Shown: positions 52,320-59,658 of the stretch, piece after piece | How positions within the stretch are numbered: position 1 is the first letter of the stretch | Layout: each line of letters begins with the position of its first letter | Assembly: GCA_946498245.1 (NCBI GenBank) | Contig: CAMMNN010000005.1 | Span: 48,928-112,927 of the forward strand | From: an uncultured Clostridium sp. | Lineage (GTDB): Bacteria; Bacillota; Clostridia; Lachnospirales; Lachnospiraceae | Reading direction: 5' to 3' | Length of the DNA stretch: 64,000 nucleotides | The notes under the pieces: generated by a model | Seen by the model: the letters and a program-made list of their open reading frames with translations, nothing else | Told to the model about the DNA's origin: nothing | Databases searched by the model: none | Program-made: the position numbers and the translations under genes

Positions 52320-53000
52320 TTACACAGCAATTTCCAGTTTTCCTTTTTCTCTGGAGTATACGTATACGTGCTCTGATAACCTTTCTTCCGGAAGCATATA
52401 CTCCTGATTTGCAGTAAGTACTGTCCTTTTCCATACCTCCAGGTCCCATTTCTTTTCTCTCTGATACGGCAATACCAAAACTTCATGGACCGACGAGGGC
52501 AGAACAAGAAAATCCGATTGCAGCCGGTTCGCCAGCTCTTCCAATAGTCGGTCGTATAAAAGAACGGCTGCTCCATAAATTGATTTACTGTTTCCCAAAA
52601 TCAGCATTTTAGGGGTTCTTTTAAGGCTCTCTATCTCTCCAAACATTTCTTTCATTATGCTTTGCATTTCAGCCGCATCTGCCGGCAGCAGACGCGGCGT
52701 ATTCTCTCTAGCCAATTGATACAGTGTATCCACTGTGACTCCCCATATTTTTAAATGTTCTTTCCGTAAAAGGATCCTACGGTATTCTCCCTGCTCATAG
52801 ATATACAAAATAAATACCACAGCCAAATCAAGGAAAGGCACAAATGGACACTCCTCCAGCAGTTTTTGATTTTGCTCTTTGTTAATCAAGCAGAAGATAA
52901 TATCTTTTTTCCACAGTTCAAAATTGTCGAACTGTTCCGCAATGTTTCCTATCTGTGCTTTATAAGTTTCTATTTTTCCCGGGGTTCCCATCACCTTCAA
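52320..53000 (-). CDS. DUF5688-family protein, N-terminally short
   Basis: The 226-aa protein matches the C-terminal part of DUF5688 (VPFLDLAVVFIL, IWGVTVDTLYQLA, NTPRLLPA, SIYGAAVLLYDRLLEEL, FLVLPSSVHEVLVLP). Family members I know are about 300 aa, with some 90 residues before this part, so this copy looks truncated at its 5' end or starts from a shortened gene. The start is TTG at 53000, or ATG at 52991. Ten bases separate it from the small membrane-protein gene upstream. DUF5688 function is unknown. Confidence 0.72.
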   Translation of the reverse strand: MKVMGTPGKIETYKAQIGNIAEQFDNFELWKKDIIFCLINKEQNQKLLEECPFVPFLDLAVVFILYIYEQGEYRRILLRKEHLKIWGVTVDTLYQLARENTPRLLPADAAEMQSIMKEMFGEIESLKRTPKMLILGNSKSIYGAAVLLYDRLLEELANRLQSDFLVLPSSVHEVLVLPYQREKKWDLEVWKRTVLTANQEYMLPEERLSEHVYVYSREKGKLEIAV

Positions 53001-53010
53001 GGCCTATCCT

Positions 53011-53178
53011 CTAACTGAACAACTGACTAATAAAAACAGACAGCAGAAAACCGACGAACACGCAGCCCATCACTTCCATAAGACAGCCATTTCCTAAATC
53101 AAAATATGTAACATGAAACAGTTTATGATACAAAATCCATACAATTATCGTACATACAATAACTAATACCGTAGCCAT
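53011..53178 (-). CDS. Small membrane protein, unknown
   Basis: The 55-aa frame starts MATVLVIVCTIIVWILYHKL and ends LLSVFISQLFS, with two hydrophobic stretches. AGAGGGA lies 9 bases before the ATG. It is placed between the OB-like protein gene and the DUF5688 gene, close to the latter. I do not recognise a family. Confidence 0.6.
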   Translation of the reverse strand: MATVLVIVCTIIVWILYHKLFHVTYFDLGNGCLMEVMGCVFVGFLLSVFISQLFS

Positions 53179-53249
53179 TTTCAGATTCCCTCTTTCGTTT
53201 TTATTTTATCCTTAATGATACCAGTAGTTTTATCATGCCCTCGCCGCTT

Positions 53250-54026
53250 CTATTTTGCGTAAAAGGATTCTTTTTTGGCTATAATGTCTTCCTCCGACAC
53301 ACCAGCCTCAAGAATTGACTGATGCCAAATCATTTCGGACTCTGCAAGGCCGGCATTTGCCGCCTCAACTGTATTATAAAGCGCCGGGTCAGCAAGTCCG
53401 ATCTCATAAACTACAACCGTCGGCCATGCGCTTGTGCCTCCAAGAGTATTGGCCCCGCTGACAATCCCTTTATAACTTCCATATACCACAACTATGTCCC
53501 CAGTCCGAAAATTCGGGCCATCATACAGTGTTTTATCTGCCTTCCACAGCAGAACACTTTGAGAGGCTTGCTGCGTTGTAAAGTCGTACTCCTTCGTAAT
53601 CATGGTAACCTGATTCGCATCCACATCCGCCCCAAATTCCGAAGTAAGCTCTCCCGCTATCATTACGCGCCGCCCTTCATAGTCATCTGAATTTCGAAAC
53701 AGCTCATCCGCCGTATGGTACTCATACAAGGAATATGGAAAACCAAATTGATCCGTATCGCCCCAAATCATGTATTCTTCCCATTCAGCATCAGCTTCAG
53801 CCTCATCCGTTGAAACTGAATCCGGATCTGACGATGCCGGCTCTTCTGTCAGAGCAACCGCTTCCGTTGTCTCCGTTTTGCCCCCTTCCTCATTAACTGT
53901 TTCTTCCTTAGCTGTCTCCTTTCCATTCTCTTCCTCTTCTGAAGAGGATGTCCCACACATGGAGCACAATATAGCCAAAACAATGATGAGGCCCAGGATA
54001 TTCAATACCGTTTTTCCCTTTTTCAT
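53250..54026 (-). CDS. Envelope-anchored protein with OB-like domain
   Basis: The 258-aa protein has an N-terminal hydrophobic anchor (VLNILGLIIVLAILCSMC) without a canonical lipobox, then a long Glu/Thr/Ser-rich spacer (residues 30-85) and a folded part of ~110 residues (GRRVMIAGELTSEFG ... FRTGDIVVVYGSYKG ... WPTVVVYEIGL) whose strand pattern recalls OB-fold domains. It sits near the membrane kinase, but function is unknown. RBS GAGGGAGGG precedes the ATG. Confidence 0.65.
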   Translation of the reverse strand: MKKGKTVLNILGLIIVLAILCSMCGTSSSEEEENGKETAKEETVNEEGGKTETTEAVALTEEPASSDPDSVSTDEAEADAEWEEYMIWGDTDQFGFPYSLYEYHTADELFRNSDDYEGRRVMIAGELTSEFGADVDANQVTMITKEYDFTTQQASQSVLLWKADKTLYDGPNFRTGDIVVVYGSYKGIVSGANTLGGTSAWPTVVVYEIGLADPALYNTVEAANAGLAESEMIWHQSILEAGVSEEDIIAKKESFYAK

Positions 54027-54071
54027 CGCACCCTCCCTCTTTTCTATTACAATATTCTTTGTTAAGTGACC

Positions 54072-54209
54072 TTAACTGATCTCCTCTGTCTCACTTATTG
54101 CATAAGATGTTCCAAATCCCAACTGCTCCAGGACGCTGTTTCCCCAATCCGGATTAACCGCCAACAACACAATCACAACTGCGATAATAGCAATGATAAC
54201 TTTTTTCAT
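54072..54209 (-). CDS. Small hydrophobic peptide
   Basis: The 45-aa frame starts MKKVIIAIIAVVIVLLAVNP and ends AISETEEIS: a lysine-started membrane or signal segment with a short polar tail. AAAAGGAG lies very close (1-2 bases) to the ATG, which lowers confidence in the start. It precedes the OB-like gene by 45 bp in the same direction. Confidence 0.45.
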   Translation of the reverse strand: MKKVIIAIIAVVIVLLAVNPDWGNSVLEQLGFGTSYAISETEEIS

Positions 54210-54390
54210 ACTCCTTTTCCCGTCTTTCAAAATTGCTCTCCTGCCTTTCTATGGGCCTCCCGCCCTTTATACCCGGTTCTAAGCAGAAAACAGAACGAGC
54301 ACCGCAGCGGTACAGGCGTTTGGTATATTTCCTCGTAATTATAATAAATTTCGTCCGGAAATTGGTATGCCGGCAGCATATCTTTCACAC

Positions 54391-54433
54391 AAAAATAGCC
54401 GAACTCCATGATTCTTATCAGAAGTTCGGCTAT
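54391..54433 (-). terminator. Terminator of membrane kinase gene
   Basis: A perfect 11-bp stem, ATAGCCGAACT (54395-54405) with AGTTCGGCTAT (54423-54433), is followed on the minus strand by TTTTT. It ends the kinase transcript. Confidence 0.85.
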
Positions 54434-54443
54434 GGGCCGTTTC

Positions 54444-55481
54444 TTATGCCATTCCTGAAAGCCCCATCCCTAAAATGAAAAAGGCTGCCACTCCGTATAT
54501 TAAAATCAGCACTGCCCTGCCGGCCCCTCTCTCCATATGGAGCCGGTAGGCAGCTTTAGGCCAGGTTCCCAGAAACCATCCTATTCCCAGCGTGATTACC
54601 AAAAAACCGGCCGTTCCTATTAAAATTTCTCCTGCCGTTTTCCGCAAAGGAATCGTCCCTAAATAGATCATCGACATATATATGTATTCCACCAGTGCCA
54701 GCGTCATATGAACTTTATTACCCGTTCTAAAGCCTGGTATCTTTCTTAGCAATCGCTGTTTCGGAGAACCTCTGTGAAGTTTCTTCCCGCCCAGTGCCTC
54801 CTCAATTTCTTCGATACTACAGCGTTCCTTTGGACTCATTAAAAGACAGCGCCGGATAATACTTCCTACCTTTACATCTCCATTGTAGAGAGTATCACTC
54901 GGCATTTTGCCTGTAAGCATTCTGTTCATAATTACTCCTAATGCATAAATATCCGTCTTTTCATCCGTCTGAATAAAACCAAACTGCTCCGGAGCCGCGT
55001 AACCGGCAGTACCTAAGATCTGCGTGTCATACATCTTCTCCTTCTTATAGACACGGGCAATCCCAAAATCTGTAATCTTAACAATTCCCTCACTGTTTAC
55101 CAATATATTAAAAGGCTTCAAATCCCTGTGGACAATCCCCATCCGGTGGAAGTGGTAAACCCCATCGCAGATCTGCAGCATCAGCCGCTTTGTCTCCTTT
55201 AATGTCAGCGTCTGCACTCTGATCCGATCTTCCAGCGTGTCTGACGGAAAATATTCCATAAAAACCCCGGATTTCTCCTCGTCCACAGCCTTCAGCGCAT
55301 AAATCTGTATCACGTTTGGATGCGGCGATTCCTTTAGCTTCAAAAATACTTCTTCGCTTTCCCTCGGGATCTCCTTAAAAACCAGAAATTCTCGATTTTC
55401 ATTTCTAAGCAGAACGGTCTGCATTTCGGTTCCGTTTCCCAGATCCGCAACCTCTTCATAAAGCATCCCATTAAAGAGCAT
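54444..55481 (-). CDS. Membrane-anchored Ser/Thr protein kinase
   Basis: The 345-aa protein has an N-terminal kinase domain with LVFKEI (Lys), HRDLKPFNIL, TDFGIARV and GYAAPEQFG, all intact, although the glycine loop (LGNGTEMQTVLL) is atypical. The C-terminal ~100 residues hold three membrane segments (VEYIYMSMIYLGTIPL, ILIGTAGFLVITLGIGWFLG, AVLILIYGVAAFFILGMGL). There is no external sensor domain. It is monocistronic and divergent from an XRE-like gene, and differs in architecture from the two kinases at 3.7-9.4 kb. Confidence 0.88.
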   Translation of the reverse strand: MLFNGMLYEEVADLGNGTEMQTVLLRNENREFLVFKEIPRESEEVFLKLKESPHPNVIQIYALKAVDEEKSGVFMEYFPSDTLEDRIRVQTLTLKETKRLMLQICDGVYHFHRMGIVHRDLKPFNILVNSEGIVKITDFGIARVYKKEKMYDTQILGTAGYAAPEQFGFIQTDEKTDIYALGVIMNRMLTGKMPSDTLYNGDVKVGSIIRRCLLMSPKERCSIEEIEEALGGKKLHRGSPKQRLLRKIPGFRTGNKVHMTLALVEYIYMSMIYLGTIPLRKTAGEILIGTAGFLVITLGIGWFLGTWPKAAYRLHMERGAGRAVLILIYGVAAFFILGMGLSGMA

Positions 55482-55589
55482 CTAATCCCCCTATGTACTT
55501 AAAACTTTTCAAAGTATGCTGCCAGTATATTGCCTTCTGCACCGGCTTTTATTATGATAACAGTATAACACCCAATAGGAGAATTTACT

Positions 55590-56018
55590 ATGCATAAAAA
55601 ATCCACAGATGAACTTTTAAAGCTGATCTCACAGGCTCCCCGTCTGGACACCTTTTTAAAGAATAATTCCGAAGAATTTGAAGCCTCAAGCCTCAAAGAC
55701 GAACTGGCGCGTCTGTCCATTCTCCATCACATTACCAAGGCAGAAATTATCCGTCTTTCTTTAATGGATAAAACCTACACGTATCAGATTCTGGACGGCA
55801 AAAAAACAAATCCATCCAGAAATAAGCTATTAGCCATCTGCCTTGCTATCGGCGCCACCCTTGAAGAAACCCAGCGCGTTCTTAGGCTGGGCCATGCGGA
55901 GCAGCTACACCCCCGCAATGTCCGGGACAGCGTAATTATCTATTCCATCAACCGCCATACCTCCGTATTAGATACGAACCAGATTCTGTATGATATGGGA
56001 AAAGACCCGTTGATATAA
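55590..56018 (+). CDS. XRE-like HTH protein divergent from the kinase
   Basis: The 142-aa protein has an N-terminal helical segment (STDELLKLISQAPRLDTFL) and a central Cro/CI-type HTH (ITKAEIIRLSLMDKTYTYQIL ... PSRNKLLAICLAIGATLEET), followed by a C-terminal tail ending SVLDTNQILYDMG. RBS AGGAG lies upstream. Its position facing away from the membrane kinase suggests that it regulates, or is phosphorylated by, that kinase (inference). Confidence 0.8.
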   Translation: MHKKSTDELLKLISQAPRLDTFLKNNSEEFEASSLKDELARLSILHHITKAEIIRLSLMDKTYTYQILDGKKTNPSRNKLLAICLAIGATLEETQRVLRLGHAEQLHPRNVRDSVIIYSINRHTSVLDTNQILYDMGKDPLI

Positions 56019-56035
56019 TCCCTCAACGGGTCTTT
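56001..56035 (+). terminator. Terminator of XRE-like gene
   Basis: AAAGACCCGTTGA (56001-56013) pairs perfectly with TCAACGGGTCTTT (56023-56035). The stop codon lies in the loop, so the stem starts inside the coding end. Confidence 0.85.
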
Positions 56036-56059
56036 AATTGCTTAGAAAGCGCCTCAGCC

Positions 56060-56602
56060 CTATGCCATATTCTTTAGGATTTCATTTAGTTCTCTCTGTT
56101 CTTCCTTGACCTTTTTTAAACCGGGATAAGGAGCATACAATTTTTCTAGCTGTTCCCTATATTCCGCCAGAACTCTGCTCCTGGTCTTGAGTTCTTCTTT
56201 CAAATCATATTCCTTCTCCCAATCTTCCCTCAGCGCAATCTGTATGCTTCCCGGAATAAAAGGGATTCTCGAATTGCGGATATGGTGAATAAGCCATTTT
56301 CTATATCCCGGTTTATAAAAAAGTGCCGGTACTGCAGACAGCAGCGTTTCTCCTCTTTTTAAATTATTAATTATGAGAAATCTTGCTCCCTTAGATTCCA
56401 GCAAATCCACCACCGCATACTGGTATCTGGGATTTTCTTCCTGAAATTCCACCAGCGCAGCGGCCTCTGCGTTATAATTCAAAAAACCGTCAAGGAGGTA
56501 TCCCTTTAGCTTTCCTTTCCGAATCCAACTCTTTACCCGCCTTTTAGGCACTCGGAAAGCTTTGGCAATCTCATCGGCAGTAAATACCGTCTCCTCAATC
56601 AT
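56060..56602 (-). CDS. HTH-containing protein, unknown
   Basis: The 180-aa protein has an N-terminal excisionase/MerR-like HTH (FTADEIAKAFRVPKRRVKSWIRKG). The body (RFLIINNLKRGETLLSAVPALFY, FIPGSIQIALREDWEKEYDL) is of unknown family, and a C-terminal helix rich in E/K/R may be a coiled coil. It overlaps the 70-aa gene upstream by 8 bp, so they are translationally coupled. It is probably a regulator or adaptor of the AAA+ locus, though a 220-bp gap separates them. Confidence 0.65.
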   Translation of the reverse strand: MIEETVFTADEIAKAFRVPKRRVKSWIRKGKLKGYLLDGFLNYNAEAAALVEFQEENPRYQYAVVDLLESKGARFLIINNLKRGETLLSAVPALFYKPGYRKWLIHHIRNSRIPFIPGSIQIALREDWEKEYDLKEELKTRSRVLAEYREQLEKLYAPYPGLKKVKEEQRELNEILKNMA

Positions 56603-56807
56603 TTTTCTTTAGCACCCCTTCTATTGCCTTAATCTGATCCTGTACATGGGCCAGATCCCGATTTAAGCGTTCTATTTTAGCCCGCAAATCCCGCTCATAT
56701 GCCTGTAGCTGAGGATATACCTCTCTAATGCGGTCTTTAAAGTGGAAGTCTTCCAGAGGGACCATCTCCTCTAACTCAAAGTTATCTCGATTCCAGCCAG
56801 CAGCCAT
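56595..56807 (-). CDS. Small coiled-coil protein
   Basis: The 70-aa protein has a long C-terminal amphipathic helix (AYERDLRAKIERLNRDLAHV) predicted to form a coiled coil. AGGAGG lies upstream of the ATG. It is coupled to the HTH gene by an 8-bp overlap. No family recognised. Confidence 0.65.
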   Translation of the reverse strand: MAAGWNRDNFELEEMVPLEDFHFKDRIREVYPQLQAYERDLRAKIERLNRDLAHVQDQIKAIEGVLKKND

Positions 56808-57027
56808 ATATTAAACCTCCTGTCTCTACATTGCAGCTAATGATTTTAATCTACGTTCATTCAATACGGCTTATTACAAAAGCCAGCTCCACAAGCCGCA
56901 GAACCGCTCTGGAGTTTGGCGCTTCCTCCACTCTGGTCCCCAAGGCCATGCCAGGGCCCTTGTCTGGTGTAACATGGTTTCTACATTTGCTGGCAAAACA
57001 TTACCTTCTTGAATATAATTGTGGAAC
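56808..57027. other. Spacer after the 490-aa gene
   Basis: The 220-bp spacer holds the ribosome binding site of the 70-aa gene. On the minus strand, the frame shifted by one from the end of the 490-aa gene stays open for ~54 codons, ending GLWSWLL. No start codon with a ribosome binding site is visible for it. It may be chance or a remnant of a longer C-terminus. Confidence 0.4.
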
Positions 57028-58500
57028 TTATGTAAAAAGGAAACTGGCTACACTCTTAGCGCCTTCCCACAATGTTTTCACTCCTCCTACAACCGCATCC
57101 TTTACTTTACGCATACCCTTAGCAACGGCCTGACCTGCAGTCGAACCCGCCATATAGCCGATTGTTCCTCCCACAAATCCACCTATCACTGTACCCACTG
57201 GTCCTAAAACGGTTCCCACAGTTGCTCCGATTGAAGTGCCTTTTACGCTGGCTGCCAAACCCGCTACCGTTGCCACTGTTACCTGGGACATCTGATCCAG
57301 GCCCTCCTTTAATGAAAGTTCCCCTGTTGCCATACGGCCAGCTACCTTAAGATTCTCTACAGCTACAAACGCAATATTAGCAAGGGTTCCCGCAGGTGTG
57401 CCTTTGGGGATTGCCTTGATGATCTCTTTCTCCACGCCTACCTTCAGCGCCCCCGCAGCGGCAGCCTTTACTCCAAAATCGGCCCCTGATACCAGCGCAG
57501 CCTCTACCAGCTCCTCCCCCTCTATTTCTTCATCATTCCACAGCTTGTTTGCAATGGTAAGCCCAGTACCAACAGCCGCCCCCATTAAAGCGGCCTGACC
57601 TGCCTGTTTTCCAATACCCATAGCCAAATCTTTGGCCTTATACTTATTCCAGTTCAGCTCATTCCAATTACCGCTTTGAGCCTCCTTTTGCAAATCCTTG
57701 GCGGCTGTCTTAGACAACGGGTTACTGGTAGTGCCATCTGGAGCTTGAATCACATCTACCGCTTTCTTGTCGATATCCGCAATCTGATCAGAAGGCACCA
57801 ATAAGCTCTGACCTCTGTAATCTCCTTTGTTCGAAGCCGCAACCGTACCCTTTGCCGTCGCATAATATTTGGACTGATAGCGCTTTACAATCTTTCCTGC
57901 ACCGTCTTCAATCACAATATCGACAGAATTTTTATTGTACCGTGTGCCAACCGGTTCCAATACCCTGGCCCGATAAGGGCTTCCTGAAGCTTTGGCGTTC
58001 AAATTAAAGGTCTGGGCATGATACTGCTCTGCGATGAATCCATCCAGATACTGATTTTGACTGATTTGTCCAGCCTTCGTTGTTAAGGTCGCATGGAATG
58101 CTTCATTTGCAGATGCCAAAGCATCATCTAATCCCTGAAGATAAGCAGCGGCATCTCGTGCCTTCATAGCGAAGGTTGCCGTAAGAAGCTCATCTGCGAG
58201 CCACCCCTCCCTGCTCCGTCCTTCTAACATCGCCTCTTTTAAGCCGACCTTCTTTTCCTCTGTCGTCTTAAGTGATTCTACAATTTCTTCACTCATCTGG
58301 TCGATTTCTTCCGACGTCCGATCTGGCATCTGCTTGGATAGCTCCATCTTCAGCCAAGGTTCTACCTCCATCTGAGTTTGATTGTCTAAGTAGCTTTCTA
58401 TAAACGCTTTCTGAATGTCTTGTAGCTCTTTCCCCTCCTCAGGTGTTAGTTGTTCTTCAAAACGATCATCTATCATCAGGTTTCCATCATATTGATCCAT
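57028..58500 (-). CDS. Membrane protein with D...QxK nuclease-like segment and glycine-zipper tail
   Basis: I do not recognise the 490-aa protein as a whole. Residues ~25-130 are helical and resemble the N-terminus of the 388-aa neighbour. Near residues 190-220 is NSVDIVIEDGAGK-IVKRYQSKYY, which fits the D-x(n)-QxK pattern of Mrr-like PD-(D/E)XK folds. The C-terminal third holds several Ala/Gly-rich hydrophobic stretches and a glycine zipper (IGATVGTVLGPVGTVIGGFV), so it should insert into a membrane. It could be a membrane-acting effector handled by the AAA+ ATPase encoded in the same unit (inference). Starts 14 bp inside the upstream gene; RBS GGAGG. Confidence 0.7.
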   Translation of the reverse strand: MDQYDGNLMIDDRFEEQLTPEEGKELQDIQKAFIESYLDNQTQMEVEPWLKMELSKQMPDRTSEEIDQMSEEIVESLKTTEEKKVGLKEAMLEGRSREGWLADELLTATFAMKARDAAAYLQGLDDALASANEAFHATLTTKAGQISQNQYLDGFIAEQYHAQTFNLNAKASGSPYRARVLEPVGTRYNKNSVDIVIEDGAGKIVKRYQSKYYATAKGTVAASNKGDYRGQSLLVPSDQIADIDKKAVDVIQAPDGTTSNPLSKTAAKDLQKEAQSGNWNELNWNKYKAKDLAMGIGKQAGQAALMGAAVGTGLTIANKLWNDEEIEGEELVEAALVSGADFGVKAAAAGALKVGVEKEIIKAIPKGTPAGTLANIAFVAVENLKVAGRMATGELSLKEGLDQMSQVTVATVAGLAASVKGTSIGATVGTVLGPVGTVIGGFVGGTIGYMAGSTAGQAVAKGMRKVKDAVVGGVKTLWEGAKSVASFLFT

Positions 58501-59653
58501 ACTTTTCCTCCGTTAATTTAATTGGCTTTTTTGATTTCTGGCTCTTTCTGTTTCCATTTTCCGAGATAAATGCGTTTTTTCCCAATTCCCTTGCACTTGC
58601 AGAAACCTTCTTCACCAAACTCAGGATGCCATCACCGTTCTCTTTTCCTGCGTAATATCCGACGACCCCTGCCACAAGACTGATTCCTACACAAATCCCC
58701 TTTACAGGAGTTTGATCAAATTTTACCCCCTGGGTAATCGCTAATGCACACCATCCACCTATCACAGACAAAAAAATCTGTTCTATTCTACCAAGGGACT
58801 TAACAACAGAGCATGAACGTTCTGCCTGCTCTAGCGCATATTTAGCCTGTTCTACACCAGCAAACGCCATACCAGCAATATAAAAGCTATCCAAAAACTT
58901 CGGTAAAAAGTGAATCAAGCCTCGTCGAATTTGCGTATAAAGTGTTCCTGTTGCCACCAGCACATACTCCTTATCTATACGCGCCTGCTGGATCTCTTCA
59001 TCTTTATCATCTACCACTTCTGCTTCCGTTTCCTCTGAAACAATATCAATTCCAGTAGTCACTGTCGCCATCTGAAGAGCCATGATGCACGCACCTTTTC
59101 CCACAGATCTAACATTTTCTTTTGTAGAATAGTAATAATCGCTTGCGGTTTTATGGAAATCTTGCGGTTCCATTCTTTCAGGTCTTCTATCTTTTCCAAA
59201 CAAATTACCTGCTTCATCATTCATCATGATATGGCCACCGGTCGGCAGATTCAATTCCCACTCCAGGTCTTGATTCTGCTGGTACAACTCCTCTTTCAGC
59301 CCTTTTAACGCCTCATTGTATTGCTCTGTACTCATTCCAATCGCTGCCCCCTGGAGGTAGTCGACCAGATACGTTTCCTTTGAAACTCCTTTTAGGCTTG
59401 CCCGCTCCAAAGCTTTGAGATTTTTGTCAAACCGCCTCAGATGAAATATCAGCATTTCAGCTTCTTGTGTGGTATCCATCCCATCTAACCCGGAACATTT
59501 ACTCAGAATCAGCTCTTCCAGCCAACCTTCATCTGTAAGAGGCGCTTCCCTATGCCAATATGAGATAAAGTTCTCATGAAACTCTTGTCTCAGTGACCTG
59601 CACTCATCCCCGTTGATATACTCTTTCTGCACAGTCTTCCCTTTCTTTCTCAC
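58487..59653 (-). CDS. Membrane protein sharing an N-terminal domain with the 490-aa neighbour
   Basis: The 388-aa protein of unknown family starts at GTG, 5 bp after the AAA+ gene. Residues ~15-120 (ENFISYWHREAPL, GWLEELILSK, ALERASLKGVSKETYLVDYL) resemble the same region of the 490-aa protein (KAFIESYLDN, PWLKMELSK, LKEAMLEGRSREGWLADELL). The C-terminal half has three to four hydrophobic stretches (FYIAGMAFAGVEQA, QIFLSVIGGWCALAI, GICVGISLVAGVVGYYAG) and a basic tail. Coupled tightly to both neighbours. Confidence 0.7.
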   Translation of the reverse strand: MRKKGKTVQKEYINGDECRSLRQEFHENFISYWHREAPLTDEGWLEELILSKCSGLDGMDTTQEAEMLIFHLRRFDKNLKALERASLKGVSKETYLVDYLQGAAIGMSTEQYNEALKGLKEELYQQNQDLEWELNLPTGGHIMMNDEAGNLFGKDRRPERMEPQDFHKTASDYYYSTKENVRSVGKGACIMALQMATVTTGIDIVSEETEAEVVDDKDEEIQQARIDKEYVLVATGTLYTQIRRGLIHFLPKFLDSFYIAGMAFAGVEQAKYALEQAERSCSVVKSLGRIEQIFLSVIGGWCALAITQGVKFDQTPVKGICVGISLVAGVVGYYAGKENGDGILSLVKKVSASARELGKNAFISENGNRKSQKSKKPIKLTEEKYGSI

Positions 59654-59658
59654 TTCTT

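Noticed and set aside
54227..54409. 60-aa minus-strand frame after the membrane kinase
   Set aside because: Its start lies within the loop and stem of the kinase terminator, and it has no ribosome binding site.
56831..57133. Plus-strand 100-aa frame in the spacer and opposite the 490-aa gene
   Set aside because: No ribosome binding site, and half of it lies opposite coding sequence; content looks non-coding.
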